This document shows positions 17,130 through 26,057 of a stretch of DNA of 34,312 bases, in pieces. This stretch comes from Acidobacteriota bacterium (GTDB taxonomy: Bacteria; Acidobacteriota; UBA4820). The stretch lies in assembly GCA_029559035.1 (NCBI GenBank), contig JAKQCT010000031.1, forward strand, positions 1-34,312, given 5' to 3'. Position 1 is the first letter of the stretch. Each line of letters starts with the position of its first letter. The notes under the pieces were generated by a model. The model searched no databases. It saw nothing but the letters and a program-made list of their open reading frames with translations, and had not been told where the DNA came from. The translations under genes and the position numbers were made by a program.

Positions 17130-20100
17130 ATGTTTTACGATGAGATAAAAAAACTCATCTTTTATGCGGCAATGACGGTCATTCTTGCCGCCGGGACAGG
17201 ATCAAACGCCGCGGTGATCGATACCAAGACGCTCGACAGACCGGCCGAAGCGATCATCGTCACCGGCGCTCAAACGCCCAATTTTACCTCGCTTAACCTC
17301 CAGGTAAATCCTGCCGATGCGACTTTGAGTCCGAACCAGATCTTCGTCTGGGCATACGACGAAGGAACGGGCTGGAGGCAGGTGGTCTTCCAGATCGACG
17401 AGATAAACAACGCATACCCGCAGGCGCCCCCCCCCATTTGCTCTCCCCAGGGATCGCACATAGGGTTGGGTCCGAATCACATGGAGGCAGATGACGGTTT
17501 GTGGGACGCGAACGACGAAATAATCTTCATGAGCGATGAAACCGGAGACAGAGTATCTGCAGACGAATGGGCTCCGGAAGCCGTCACGACATCTCCTCGT
17601 TACGAGATCGTCGTCGCGGACCCACTGGACACGAGCAAAAAAGGTTGGGTCTATATCTTCAGACATGATACTTTGCCGACCTGGAGGACCGACGACTATG
17701 TGTCATGGAACGAAACGAACAATACAGTCTCCGCTTCCAACTACATTGTCGATTACAACAACACCGATGCCAATGCCGTAAGAATAGACGCACTATCGGT
17801 CACTACAACCGGCGGCGGAACCGGCACGGACATGGTCCAAACTTCTCTCCAATCCTGGAACGGCGGGTTTTCCATTGATTGCACATCAAATGAAACGGCC
17901 ATAAGAACGCAGGGCACCATAACAGGCGGTACTAATTGCGATTCCTGGAGTATTCCATGGTACGCCAAAGACGGCAGAGTGAGAGTCCTTCGCTATTATG
18001 TCTGGATGCCAACCTGCTGGGCCGCGTCCAACGGCGTCGGAATGTGGCCCGCAACTCACCATTATTACTACAAATCGTACTGGCATGAATACGAGAACGA
18101 TAAGTGGCACGGTGGAAGCAGTCATACAAACTACTGGTTTGTCAGGATGAACCACGTAAGCTCCGTCAATATGACTTTCTACGACAGCAACGGCGAAACG
18201 GCGACAATAGACGGAACGGCGGACACTATCGCGGCAACACCTTTGTGGACATGGTACCAGGTCTCATCCTCCCTGGGGAGCTACATAAAAGTCCTCAGGA
18301 ATAAAGCCAAACTTGTAAGCCCGGACAGCCGCATAAACCTTTACACGGACAGCGGAACAGGCAGCAGGGGCAGCGCCGGGTTTCGAATCGAAAACCCTAC
18401 TGAAACGACCGAGAACGCCTGGCATAATTATTATTACTTCATGCTTCCTTCGAACGCCGCGAATCAGGGTTCGACCTACAATACGAATGTCGATAACCCT
18501 CTCACCGACACCGGTACCAGCCAGAACTACATAGCCTCTCCACCCGAGTTCGCGGGGATACAGTCGGTCGTGGATGTGGGCGGCGCATGCGCCGACGAAG
18601 GCGTTCAGGTCAACTGGACGGCCGTCTCCAACTGGAACGACAGTTGTTCTTCCGGCTGCACTACGCGAAGATACGAGATCAGCAGGGACGGATCGGTGAT
18701 CCACACGGTTACCGATACGGCCGCAACCTCCTGGACAGATTCCACGGCAAACAACAACGTTGCCTACGACTACAACGTCGAAGCGTGCAACAATCTCGAC
18801 ACTTGCACGGAGCTCGGGAACACGATCGAGGGTACCGACCATGTCCATTCCGAACCGACCCTGAGCAGTTCCGCGACAACCGCGACGGACATCAGCGGAT
18901 GCACGGGTGAAGGTCTCAACATAAGCTGGGCCGCGCCATCCGACTGGGGGGACAACGGCGAGGGAACAAGGAGCTACGCCCTTTACGGCAGCGCCGACGG
19001 ATATACTACCCCCATCGCAACCCCCGCGACTTCCCCCTACATTCACGACGCGGAGAACGGCGTCAGCCTTCAGTACAGGATGAGGGCGACGAACGGATGC
19101 GGCGATTTCACGAACTACTCGGCTAGCGCTTCGGTCGCCGACAATGTGGGAGCGATCCCCGCTCTTCCGGGAGACATCGCCGTTTCCGTCTCCGATATCG
19201 ACTGCTCTCTCACGGGCATCATGGTCTCCTGGAACCCGGTCGTATCATGGAACGACAACGGCGAAGGCTCGGCCCGTTATGACCTTTACAGATCCGACAA
19301 TTACTCTGTTCCGGTGATGAGCGGCGTCTCCTCTCCCTTGACATACCTGCCGGGGAATTCGAATTCATATTCATACAGGATCGTCGCGGTCAACGGCTGC
19401 GGGATGACCTCCAGCTACGCCGATTCGGCTTCGATCGCCGACGCCCAGTCGGCTCCCGCGTTCGCGGGGGTCCAGGTCGTCCAGGACACTGACGGCTGCA
19501 GCGACTCCACGCTTACGATCTCCTGGATCGATGTCGAGGGGGATGGTGAGGCAGGATGGAACGACGGCGGCTCGGGCCCCTCCACCCGCTACTATCACAT
19601 TTACAGGAACGGCGCGGAAATCCCCGGCTCGCCCGTAGCCGACGGCGTCACTTCGATAACCGACAACCCTCCGCTGACCGATACTTATTACACCTACTCC
19701 GTACGCGCGAACAACATGAACAGCTGCTGGACGGACGGCGGTACTTCTCTGTCGGGAGCGGACTATGTCGGGATGTCCCCTGTGGCCGCTCCGGCCCAGA
19801 CGACAGCCGCAGAAGACTGCAATGCCGCCACGGGAGTGACGGTCACCTGGGACGCGGTCGTTGACTGGGGCGACGGAGGGACCAACGCGGCAAACAGGAG
19901 ATACAGGCTCTACTTCAGCCGCGACGGTTTCACCAACATCATCAAGAGCGGCGGCTCTTCCACGGCATCCTTCACATACAAGCCGGTCGACAGGGGCGCT
20001 TACATTTACAGGATAGTGGCGGTCAACGGCTGCGGACGGACCATCCTCTACGCCGACAGCGCGGCGACGGCCGACCTCAGTTCCTGCGCGCCGACCTGCA

Positions 20101-20972
20101 CACTACTTCTGAACAACGATTTCGACGCGTCGAACGGCTTCACCGAAGCGTGCAACGGCGGGACGGGCATGTGGTCCGTCACTCCGGGAGCAGGCAAGGA
20201 TGGAACAGCAGCCTGGGTCTGCGACATGAACGCGGCGACCGATTGGACATCTTCCATCGAAATGACCACAGCATCCAATCTGATCTGGCAGGAGGACGTA
20301 AAGCTGAGGTTCTGGTCATCCTGCAACCTTTCTTCCGACGACGCCGGAGTGTTGGAGGTCTTCACCAACGACGCCGGGGCGTGGGTCAAGGTGGTCCTTC
20401 TGCCCTATCCCGCATTCGAAGCCGAAGTTCCTTCATCCATCGAAGGCAACTGTCAATCCGGAACACCCGGCGGAATACAGCCCGCTTTCCAGGGAAGCGT
20501 GGCAGGCGGTTATTACGAGGCGAGGCTTGACGATTACCTCACGGGATCGACCACTCAGATGAAGGTCCGTTTCCGCGCAGCCTCGGGAAGCGCCGCCGGA
20601 GCCTCTTCCTGGGTGATCGACGACGTGAAGCTGGGATACGGGATAACCGACAACATCTATTTCTGGTCTTACGGCGGAACCCCTGAACTGGGCGTTATCA
20701 AGGACGGGGTGGACGGATACGGCAGCGAGGGGATATTCAGGTGGGAGGACGGAGGCATATACCAGACGAGCGAGTTCAGGATCTACAGGAGCGAGAACCC
20801 TGCGAACATCAGGACCGACGCCACTTCTTTTCTCGCGTGGACGGAACCGGACGACGACGACCCTTACTACGAATACCAGACCAGCGACGGCGTGATGACC
20901 GTTCCGGTCTATTTTTACAAGATATACGGCTACAAGGATCCCTGCGGCGAAAGCGACCAGGGGGAGAACTGA
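17130..20972 (+). CDS. Giant secreted protein with five tandem Fn3-like modules
   Basis: 1280 aa from the ATG at 17130 (GAGGTG 5 nt upstream); an ATG at 17088 is an alternative. Residues about 8-31 are a signal peptide. The N-terminal third (to about residue 470) resembles exported proteins with VFQIDE and WDANDEIIFMSDETGD motifs. Five Cys-containing Fn3-like modules of about 100 residues follow, starting near C487, C591, C692, C790 and C897; several end in a repeated YRIVAVNGCG and YADSA signature. A MAM/jelly-roll-like segment spans about 990-1166 (LLNNDFDASNGF to WVIDDVKLGYG), and then a last Fn3-like piece. This is a modular adhesin or extracellular scaffold by architecture. The partner is probably the preceding 1073-aa protein, expressed from the same sigma-54 promoter. 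Confidence 0.87.
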   Translation: MFYDEIKKLIFYAAMTVILAAGTGSNAAVIDTKTLDRPAEAIIVTGAQTPNFTSLNLQVNPADATLSPNQIFVWAYDEGTGWRQVVFQIDEINNAYPQAPPPICSPQGSHIGLGPNHMEADDGLWDANDEIIFMSDETGDRVSADEWAPEAVTTSPRYEIVVADPLDTSKKGWVYIFRHDTLPTWRTDDYVSWNETNNTVSASNYIVDYNNTDANAVRIDALSVTTTGGGTGTDMVQTSLQSWNGGFSIDCTSNETAIRTQGTITGGTNCDSWSIPWYAKDGRVRVLRYYVWMPTCWAASNGVGMWPATHHYYYKSYWHEYENDKWHGGSSHTNYWFVRMNHVSSVNMTFYDSNGETATIDGTADTIAATPLWTWYQVSSSLGSYIKVLRNKAKLVSPDSRINLYTDSGTGSRGSAGFRIENPTETTENAWHNYYYFMLPSNAANQGSTYNTNVDNPLTDTGTSQNYIASPPEFAGIQSVVDVGGACADEGVQVNWTAVSNWNDSCSSGCTTRRYEISRDGSVIHTVTDTAATSWTDSTANNNVAYDYNVEACNNLDTCTELGNTIEGTDHVHSEPTLSSSATTATDISGCTGEGLNISWAAPSDWGDNGEGTRSYALYGSADGYTTPIATPATSPYIHDAENGVSLQYRMRATNGCGDFTNYSASASVADNVGAIPALPGDIAVSVSDIDCSLTGIMVSWNPVVSWNDNGEGSARYDLYRSDNYSVPVMSGVSSPLTYLPGNSNSYSYRIVAVNGCGMTSSYADSASIADAQSAPAFAGVQVVQDTDGCSDSTLTISWIDVEGDGEAGWNDGGSGPSTRYYHIYRNGAEIPGSPVADGVTSITDNPPLTDTYYTYSVRANNMNSCWTDGGTSLSGADYVGMSPVAAPAQTTAAEDCNAATGVTVTWDAVVDWGDGGTNAANRRYRLYFSRDGFTNIIKSGGSSTASFTYKPVDRGAYIYRIVAVNGCGRTILYADSAATADLSSCAPTCTLLLNNDFDASNGFTEACNGGTGMWSVTPGAGKDGTAAWVCDMNAATDWTSSIEMTTASNLIWQEDVKLRFWSSCNLSSDDAGVLEVFTNDAGAWVKVVLLPYPAFEAEVPSSIEGNCQSGTPGGIQPAFQGSVAGGYYEARLDDYLTGSTTQMKVRFRAASGSAAGASSWVIDDVKLGYGITDNIYFWSYGGTPELGVIKDGVDGYGSEGIFRWEDGGIYQTSEFRIYRSENPANIRTDATSFLAWTEPDDDDPYYEYQTSDGVMTVPVYFYKIYGYKDPCGESDQGEN

Positions 20973-20975
20973 TAG

Positions 20976-21095
20976 ATGGGCCCCATTCTGGATGTCAGGA
21001 TCAAAAAGGCGATCATCTGGACATTCTTTCTTTTGCTGGGGGTCGCGATATTCCTTCTGCTGGAGAAGATAACCCAGTTCCTGGCCTTGAATTGA
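20976..21095 (+). CDS. 39-aa single-TM microprotein
   Basis: ATG at 20976, 3 nt after the stop of the giant Fn3-like protein, with GGGGGAG about 10 nt upstream (inside that gene's 3' end). The product is MGPILDVRIKK followed by a strongly hydrophobic segment (AIIWTFFLLLGVAIFLLLEK, residues 12-31) and a short polar tail ending FLALN. That is a classical one-span membrane microprotein with a basic N-terminal flank. It lies before the operon's terminator, so it is cotranscribed with the two secreted proteins. It could help anchor, export or regulate them. I know no family. Confidence 0.7.
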   Translation: MGPILDVRIKKAIIWTFFLLLGVAIFLLLEKITQFLALN

Positions 21096-21150
21096 TGTTT
21101 CAAGGCCTGCAGAAACACCTTCTTTTCGCGCGCACTTCTTCTTGATACTA

Positions 21151-21179
21151 GGGGCACCGGACACGGTGCCCCCATTTTT
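21151..21179 (+). terminator. Rho-independent terminator of the sigma-54 operon
   Basis: A perfect 9-bp stem, GGGGCACCG with CGGTGCCCC, a 4-nt loop GACA, then CATTTTT. The U-run lies on the plus-strand side only, so it serves the plus-strand operon, 56 nt after the microprotein stop. Confidence 0.9.
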
Positions 21180-21200
21180 AGTTTTGAGTGGAAGGGCGGT

Positions 21201-21482
21201 CTATTTTTTCAATTCCCCGACGATCTTCAGGAGCTTCACTTCCGTCTCCATGGAGTTCAAGAGGGAGAAGCCCGCCGCGAAGCAGACGCTAAGTGCCACG
21301 GCCAGCATGAACGCGTCCGCAGGCTTTTCAGGCAGTTCGAAGAAGATGAACCAGAGCATGGCGAGGAGGGTGAAAACGATGAAAACAAGGCCCCATGTCC
21401 TTATCCTGGAGCATATCCTGATCTTTCTTTCCCTGTCCTCCGCCGAGACGCGGTACTTTTCGATCCATTCCTTTTCGTTCAT
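21201..21482 (-). CDS. Small two-TM membrane protein
   Basis: 93 aa from the ATG at 21482, chosen over 21494 because GGGAGG lies just before it. A charged N-terminus (MNEKEWIEKYRVSAEDRERKIR) is followed by two hydrophobic segments, about residues 30-48 (GLVFIVFTLLAMLWFIFF) and 58-76 (AFMLAVALSVCFAAGF), then a short amphipathic tail. I recognise no family. It lies 26 nt downstream of the DUF2059 gene on the same strand and is probably cotranscribed with it. Confidence 0.75.
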   Translation of the reverse strand: MNEKEWIEKYRVSAEDRERKIRICSRIRTWGLVFIVFTLLAMLWFIFFELPEKPADAFMLAVALSVCFAAGFSLLNSMETEVKLLKIVGELKK

Positions 21483-21508
21483 CTCGCCTCCCATCCGACC
21501 CCGCGGAA

Positions 21509-22126
21509 TTATTTCTTTTCCGGGGGAGGGGCGCTTTCCTGCGGAGCGGCTTTATCCTCAGGCTTCGGAGCCTTGTACCCTTCTTTCTCGAGACGCGCCA
21601 TGACGCGCCGTTCTACATCGCCCGCTACGCTCTTTCCCCAGGCGTTCCCTATCACCATCGATTCCCGGGAGATCAGCGGAAGCTCCTTGATCGTCTTCAT
21701 CCCAAGCGGGGAGCTGTAGAAGGCGATGAGGCCCTTGACCTCATCCCTGGTGAAATGTTTCGCGTAAACCGGCACGAACCGCTCGATGAGTTCGGGGAAC
21801 TTTTCATCCATGAACTTCTTCGTCTCCTCCCTGACCAGGTTGGTCTCTTTCTGGGAGAATTTCTCGTCTTTCGAACGAAGGTCGCCGATGATCATCCTGC
21901 TGAAATTATCCCCGTACTGGGCGGCGAGGCTTTCAGCCCCGATCAGCTTCAGAAGCTGGACTATCTCGTCGCGGAATTCCTTCGAGATCTGAGGCTCCGC
22001 CTGAACCGCCCCGGCCTTCGGCGCTTCGGGTGTCGGGGCTTCGGCCTTTTTTTCCTGCGAGGGGGCGACGCGTGCCGAAAAGACAGCGGCGGCGGAGATC
22101 AGTGCTACCATAATCATTTTCTTCAT
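21509..22126 (-). CDS. Exported DUF2059 family protein
   Basis: 205 aa. Signal peptide at residues 1-23, then an Ala/Pro/Glu-rich linker to about 45. A helical domain with the DUF2059 signature follows: YAKHFTRDEVKGLIAFYSSP followed by LGMKTIKELP (about 122-150). A charged Pro-rich tail ends the protein. Function in this family is unknown; members are periplasmic. GGAGG precedes the ATG by about 9 nt. The likely partner is the two-TM protein just downstream. Confidence 0.85.
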   Translation of the reverse strand: MKKMIMVALISAAAVFSARVAPSQEKKAEAPTPEAPKAGAVQAEPQISKEFRDEIVQLLKLIGAESLAAQYGDNFSRMIIGDLRSKDEKFSQKETNLVREETKKFMDEKFPELIERFVPVYAKHFTRDEVKGLIAFYSSPLGMKTIKELPLISRESMVIGNAWGKSVAGDVERRVMARLEKEGYKAPKPEDKAAPQESAPPPEKK

Positions 22127-22196
22127 CTTTCGTTTCCTCCAAGGGGAAGATTGTACATCATCAAGGGGGCTTCTACGAAGCGCTCCCGGCGCGAGT

Positions 22197-22592
22197 TCAG
22201 ACGCCGTCGGGGACGCCCAGCCATTTGCAGGCTATGTCCCTGTGGCAGAAAGTGATCACCGTTTCGCCGAACTTTGAGGCCAGCCGTTCGTATTCTTCCG
22301 CGAGCCTCGTGGTTTCGCTTCCCGCCGTCACTATCGCCAGCTTGTTCGCGACGATCTTGTTCGACGGGTGGCTTTCCGTGTATCCAGATATTTCGGACAT
22401 CTCCTCCATCTTCAGCTCAACGGAAGTTACTCCCGTCGCGTCGAAAAGGGTCACATGATCAGCGGGGATCTGCGGGTCGGACGCCATGGAAGCCAGGTGG
22501 TCAAGGATATCCTTCAGGGTCAGGTTGCCGGAGGCTTCGACCAATATGGCCGAGTGCTTCGGTTCGAATCTGTATTTTATGGGCAAATCCAT
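22197..22592 (-). CDS. SpoIIAA/STAS-like domain protein
   Basis: A 131-aa single-domain cytosolic protein. The strand/helix alternation and the segments YRFEPKHSAILVEASGNLTLKD (split here: beta hairpin at 7-20), VTLFDATGVTSVELKMEEM and NKIVANKLAIVTAGSETTRLAEEY fit the SpoIIAA-like (STAS/SEC14-type) fold, often found in signalling or as a stand-alone stress protein. GGAGG abuts the ATG at 22592 with no spacer, so initiation may instead use the TTG at 22586; the product differs by two residues. It has its own strong promoter. Confidence 0.65.
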   Translation of the reverse strand: MDLPIKYRFEPKHSAILVEASGNLTLKDILDHLASMASDPQIPADHVTLFDATGVTSVELKMEEMSEISGYTESHPSNKIVANKLAIVTAGSETTRLAEEYERLASKFGETVITFCHRDIACKWLGVPDGV

Positions 22593-22651
22593 CCTCCGTC
22601 ATAAAGCGGGTGACGCGAACACGCATCAAGCGTAACAAGTTTTAAGATTGT

Positions 22652-22680
22652 ATTGTATGACTGTTCCGCGTTCCGGTCAA
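22652..22680 (-). promoter_or_regulatory. Sigma-70 promoter of the STAS-like gene
   Basis: Minus-strand TTGACC (22680-22675), a 17-nt spacer and TACAAT (22657-22652): five of six bases in each box match. The start should be near 22645, giving a leader of about 53 nt. Confidence 0.7.
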
Positions 22681-22724
22681 GCCGGCGGCACAAAATGAGC
22701 TTGCAGAGGAGCCTGAGCTTTCCT

Positions 22725-22955
22725 CTATTCTATGCCGAATTCTTCCTTGAGCTTCCTGTACTTCGCGAGGATCTCCTTCTCGTGCCTGGCTTCATCGTTA
22801 TAAAAACCCTGGAGGATCTCGCGCATTTTCGGATCGCTGCAGAGGGCCATCGCCTCCCTGTACATGGCTTGCGCGCTCTGTTCCGCTTCGACAGCCTTCT
22901 GAAATATCGTGAAAAGCTTTTTCTCGTCGTCCGTCATCTGCCTGATGGGAGACAT
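22725..22955 (-). CDS. Half-ferritin/rubrerythrin-like two-helix protein
   Basis: 76 aa, two long helices only. Ferritin-type di-iron ligands are visible as E25 (in AVEAEQSAQAMY) and the ExxH pair E55/H58 (in YNDEARHEKEI). Their spacing of 30 and 33 residues is like that of E32, E62 and H65 in encapsulated ferritin (EncFtn) as I recall it. One polypeptide can build only half a four-helix bundle, so a dimer or larger ring would be needed to make the site. No encapsulin gene is in the window, and the tail KEEFGIE lacks an obvious encapsulin-targeting peptide. An AGGAGGT ribosome site lies 5 nt upstream of the ATG. A rubrerythrin-related iron or peroxide function is the family expectation. Confidence 0.75.
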   Translation of the reverse strand: MSPIRQMTDDEKKLFTIFQKAVEAEQSAQAMYREAMALCSDPKMREILQGFYNDEARHEKEILAKYRKLKEEFGIE

Positions 22956-23056
22956 CCGCCACCTCCTGAAGTCATTCTACTTGAAAGAGAAGCCGCAGGC
23001 AACGACCAACAGGTCCGCGCGCTCATCGCCCGGAACGAACCACTTTCCTGTAAGGC

Positions 23057-24880
23057 TTATTCCGCCTTGTTTCTCGGCCTGTCGCGGTAGCGGTCCTGTG
23101 CCTTCAGGACCTTTTTGCGGATCCTGAGGTTCACCGGCGTGATCTCGAGAAGCTCGTCGTCGCCGACGAACTCGATGCTCTGCTCGAGGCCCAGTATTCT
23201 CGGCGGGACAAGCTTCACCCCTTCGTCGGAGGTCGAGGCGCGCATGTTCGTCAGGTGTTTCTCTTTCACGATGTTCACGTCGAGGTCGTTCTCTCGGCTG
23301 TTCTCGCCGACGACCATCCCTTCGTAAACGGGCGTCTGCGGCGCCACGAAGAGCTGCCCCCTGCTCTGGAGGTGGTCTATCGTGTAGGAGGTCGCCTTGC
23401 CGGGCCTGTCCGCCACGAGAGCTCCGGTCACCCGCCCCGGGATGTCGCCCTGCCACGGGTCATGGCCGTCGAAGAGGGAATTGAGGATGCCCGTGCCTCT
23501 CGTTTCCGTGAGGAACTGCGTCCTGAATCCTATCAGGCCGCGGCTCGGGACCCGCCACTCCATTCTTACGCGGCCGGTGCCGTGGTTCACCATGTTCATC
23601 ATCCTTCCTCTCCTGGGGCTCAGGATCTGAGTCACGGTCCCGACGAACTCCTCCGGGCAGTCCACCTGGACGAGTTCCATCGGCTCGAGGACATCTCCGT
23701 TCCTGTCTGTCTTGGTGAGGATTTTCGGCCTCGATACCGAAAGCTCGAAGCCTTCCCTTCTCATCGTTTCGATCAGGATCGCGAGCTGGAGTTCGCCCCT
23801 GCCCTTCACCTCGAACTGGTCGCCCGTTTCGGGAAAGACTATCGTCAGGCTGACATTCTTCTGCGCTTCCTTTTCGAGCCTCGTCCTTATCTGGCGGGCC
23901 GTGACGAGCTTCCCTTCCTGTCCCGCGAATGGAGAGGTGTTGATAGAGAAGATCATGGACATCGTCGGCTCGTCGACTTTTATTCGGGGAAGCGCTTTCG
24001 GCGTCTCCACTTCGCAGAAGGTGTCGCCTATCGAGACATCCGGAAAACCGGCGAGAAGGCAGATGTCGCCGGCGGAAACCTCCTGGGCGTCAACCCTGTC
24101 GAGGCCCTCGTAGAGAGTGAGCGCGGTCGGCTTTCCCTTCACTTGGGTTTCTTCCTGGATGAGGACCAGTTCTTTTCCCGCCTTGACGCTTCCGTTGAAG
24201 ATCCTGCAGAGCGCAAGCCTTCCGAGATAATCGCTGTAGTCGAGGTTCGTGACAAGCGCCTGGAGGGGCTCTTCAGGGTCGAATTCCGGCGGAGGAATCG
24301 TCTTGAGGATCGCCTCGAAAAGCGGGATGAGGTTCGTTCCCGGTTGAGCGAGGTCGAGAGTCGCCGTCCCCTTCTTGGCGTTTGTATAGAGAACCGGAAA
24401 ATCTATCTGGTCTTCGGTCGCGTCGAGATCGATGAAAAGGTCATAAACTTCGTTGACAACCTCTTCGCACCTGGCGTCCGAGCGGTCTATCTTGTTGATG
24501 ACGACGATAGCCGGGAGCTCCTGCTCGAGGGCTTTCTTCAGGACGAACCGGCTCTGCGGGAGGGGCCCTTCGGCGGCATCGACGAGAAGAAGAACGCCGT
24601 CAACCATCGTGAGGGCGCGCTCCACTTCTCCCCCGAAATCGGAGTGGCCGGGAGTGTCCACGATATTTATCTTCACATCCTGGAATTGGATCGAAGTGTT
24701 CTTGGCCAGGATGGTGATCCCCTTTTCCCTTTCGAGGTCGTTGGAGTCCATGACGCGCTCCATCACGGTCTGGTTGGTGCGGAATATCCCGGACTGCCAT
24801 AGCATGGCATCGACGAGAGTGGTCTTCCCGTGGTCAACGTGGGCTATTATCGCAATGTTCCTGAGGTCTTCGCGGCGCAT
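23057..24880 (-). CDS. typA: Ribosome-binding GTPase TypA/BipA
   Basis: 607 aa, the usual length for this translational GTPase, which acts in 50S assembly and stress adaptation. The G domain has [10 protein letters not shown] (G1), EREKGITI (G2), [12 protein letters not shown] (G3) and NKIDRSDA (G4). EF-G-like domains II, III and V follow, then the BipA-specific C-terminal domain with [20 protein letters not shown] and LTNMRAS. The ORF is open 84 nt upstream, but the start is the ATG at 24880: the conserved N-terminus [18 protein letters not shown] begins there and AAGGAAG lies just upstream. It is transcribed alone or with the half-ferritin gene 101 nt downstream. Confidence 0.97.
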   Translation of the reverse strand: MRREDLRNIAIIAHVDHGKTTLVDAMLWQSGIFRTNQTVMERVMDSNDLEREKGITILAKNTSIQFQDVKINIVDTPGHSDFGGEVERALTMVDGVLLLVDAAEGPLPQSRFVLKKALEQELPAIVVINKIDRSDARCEEVVNEVYDLFIDLDATEDQIDFPVLYTNAKKGTATLDLAQPGTNLIPLFEAILKTIPPPEFDPEEPLQALVTNLDYSDYLGRLALCRIFNGSVKAGKELVLIQEETQVKGKPTALTLYEGLDRVDAQEVSAGDICLLAGFPDVSIGDTFCEVETPKALPRIKVDEPTMSMIFSINTSPFAGQEGKLVTARQIRTRLEKEAQKNVSLTIVFPETGDQFEVKGRGELQLAILIETMRREGFELSVSRPKILTKTDRNGDVLEPMELVQVDCPEEFVGTVTQILSPRRGRMMNMVNHGTGRVRMEWRVPSRGLIGFRTQFLTETRGTGILNSLFDGHDPWQGDIPGRVTGALVADRPGKATSYTIDHLQSRGQLFVAPQTPVYEGMVVGENSRENDLDVNIVKEKHLTNMRASTSDEGVKLVPPRILGLEQSIEFVGDDELLEITPVNLRIRKKVLKAQDRYRDRPRNKAE

Positions 24881-24921
24881 AAATTCTTCCTTTCTTGGGA
24901 TTTCAACCCGGAAAAACAGAT

Positions 24922-24950
24922 AAGATACAACAAATATAATAAAAACACAA
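24922..24950 (-). promoter_or_regulatory. Possible sigma-70 promoter of typA
   Basis: Minus-strand TTGTGT (24950-24945), 17 nt, TATCTT (24927-24922), in a strongly AT-rich stretch. The match is moderate; other AT-rich hexamers nearby could serve instead. Confidence 0.35.
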
Positions 24951-25143
24951 AGAATAATCCGCATCGGAGATAACAGGAAACCGCGAGAAGGAACGCGCTG
25001 AAGAGCTGAAGTTCAAGATACAGTCAGAAAGCGGAAGTCGGCGACCGATGAAAACAGGAATTGTTTGACGGCGGATTTTAAGGAGAGCGCTGAGCGGGGG
25101 TGTGGGCGGACAGCCGTTCGCCCCTACGGACGATCCTTCCTTC

Positions 25144-25270
25144 CAGGCTGCGCCTGCATTTTAAATTGAAAATTTGAAAGATTAAATTTTAAAATTATAG
25201 AATTATTTCCTTATTGACCCTTCAGCCTTCAGTCTTCAGCCTTAAGCCTGTGGCCAGCCTTCAGCGCCCA
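25144..25270. repeat. Dispersed intergenic repeat, copy 1
   Basis: Starts with the hairpin CAGGC-TGC-GCCTG, then an AT-rich stretch, then TTATTGACC, then a run of the heptamer CCTTCAG and close variants. The same ordered parts recur at about 28071, 32468, 32705 and 34045. Confidence 0.8.
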
Positions 25271-25282
25271 TGTCCCATTCCC

Positions 25283-25317
25283 TTGACTTTCCCTTTGGTA
25301 TGACTTATGGTAATACC
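25283..25317 (+). promoter_or_regulatory. Promoter and possible operator of the toxin-antitoxin pair
   Basis: TTGACT (25283-25288), a 17-nt spacer, TATGGT (25306-25311). An inverted repeat GGTAT-N11-ATACC (25297-25301 and 25313-25317) surrounds the -10 box and would suit binding by the ribbon-helix-helix antitoxin. Confidence 0.5.
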
Positions 25318-25328
25318 GGAGGCTGAAA

Positions 25329-25571
25329 ATGAGCACGTACAAGGTCGCGATAAGCATCGACAAGGAGACCCTCGAGAAGCTCGACCGCTTCGTAAAGGAG
25401 AGCGCGTTCCCTAGCCGCAGCAGGGCGATACAGGAAGCGGTGCAGGAAAAGCTCGAAAGGCTCGACCGCACCAGCCTCGCCAGGGAGTGCGCCAAGCTCG
25501 ACCCATCCGAAGAGAAAGCCATGGCCGAGCAGGGCATGGATGAGGACACGGAAAAATGGCCGGAATATTGA
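25329..25571 (+). CDS. CopG/MazE-type ribbon-helix-helix antitoxin
   Basis: 80 aa. The N-terminal 45 residues form a ribbon-helix-helix DNA-binding domain: strand [11 protein letters not shown], helix [11 protein letters not shown], then [19 protein letters not shown]. The acidic tail ([20 protein letters not shown]) is the expected toxin-neutralising part. GGAGG lies a few nt before the ATG. It overlaps the toxin gene by 16 nt, the standard layout of a type II module, and should repress its own promoter. Confidence 0.88.
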   Translation: MSTYKVAISIDKETLEKLDRFVKESAFPSRSRAIQEAVQEKLERLDRTSLARECAKLDPSEEKAMAEQGMDEDTEKWPEY

Positions 25572-25891
25572 GAGGGGATGTCCGCTGGGCGGATCTCGAC
25601 CCCGCAAAGGGCCGCGAGCAGGGCGGCAAGAGGCCTGTCGTGGTGATCAGCCACGATGTTTTCAACCTGCGCTCCGGCACCGTGATCGCGATGGCGATCA
25701 CTAGCCAGCCGCAGGCGGCGGGCTTTCCCTTGACGCTCGAACTCGGATCGGCGAAGCTTCCCAAGCGCTCATGGGTCAAGATAAGTCAGATAAGGACGCT
25801 ATCGACCGAGAGGATAGGAAAGCTGATCGTCAGGCTCGAACCCGAGCAGACCGAGACGCTCATCGAAGGGCTCAACGAGATCGTCGGCTAG
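25556..25891 (+). CDS. MazF/PemK-family mRNA interferase toxin
   Basis: 111 aa, typical length. MazF-fold signatures: [32 protein letters not shown] (split over residues 6-37), the strand [11 protein letters not shown], and [19 protein letters not shown]. MazF toxins cleave mRNA at short sequences when the labile antitoxin is lost. The start lies inside the antitoxin gene, so translation is coupled. The target sequence cannot be predicted. Confidence 0.92.
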   Translation: MAGILRGDVRWADLDPAKGREQGGKRPVVVISHDVFNLRSGTVIAMAITSQPQAAGFPLTLELGSAKLPKRSWVKISQIRTLSTERIGKLIVRLEPEQTETLIEGLNEIVG

Positions 25892-25979
25892 CTAAGTTTC
25901 CCGACTTTGCGGTTTTCACTCTTCTGACTCGCCCTTTCGCTAAGGGGGAAAAAGGGGGATCTTCCTTTCTCGTGCAGCC

Positions 25980-26018
25980 GCGCCCTTTACGGGCGCGTTC
26001 GCGGGCGTAAAGCCCGCG
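25980..26018. repeat. Two tandem hairpins between convergent genes
   Basis: GCGCCC-tttac-GGGCGC (25980-25996) followed by CGCGGGC-gtaaa-GCCCGCG (26000-26018). They lie between the convergent mazF-like and metallo-hydrolase genes. No U-tract follows on either strand, so any terminator role would be partial. They resemble dispersed extragenic palindromes. Confidence 0.7.
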
Positions 26019-26057
26019 CCTACCCGAAACAATCCTTCCTTGTTATTACCCGTTCCC

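Larger units (their letters stand above)
24965..25328. other. Gene-free stretch with dispersed repeats
   Basis: About 360 nt between typA and the toxin-antitoxin pair. It holds a hairpin-forming repeat (GGGCGgacagccgttCGCCC, about 25107-25126), followed by CCTACGG. The first copy of the long GCAGGC-type intergenic repeat (25144-25270) and the antitoxin promoter follow. I see no gene. Confidence 0.7.

Noticed and set aside
23255-24802. 515-codon plus-strand open frame opposite typA
   Set aside because: It is antisense to the full, well-conserved TypA coding frame, its Arg/Glu-rich composition is typical of GC-rich shadow frames, and it has no family motif.
24881-24964. N-terminal extension of TypA with a hydrophobic segment ([18 protein letters not shown])
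   Set aside because: TypA is cytosolic, the conserved N-terminus begins at 24880 with a ribosome site before it, and the extension overlaps the AT-rich promoter region.
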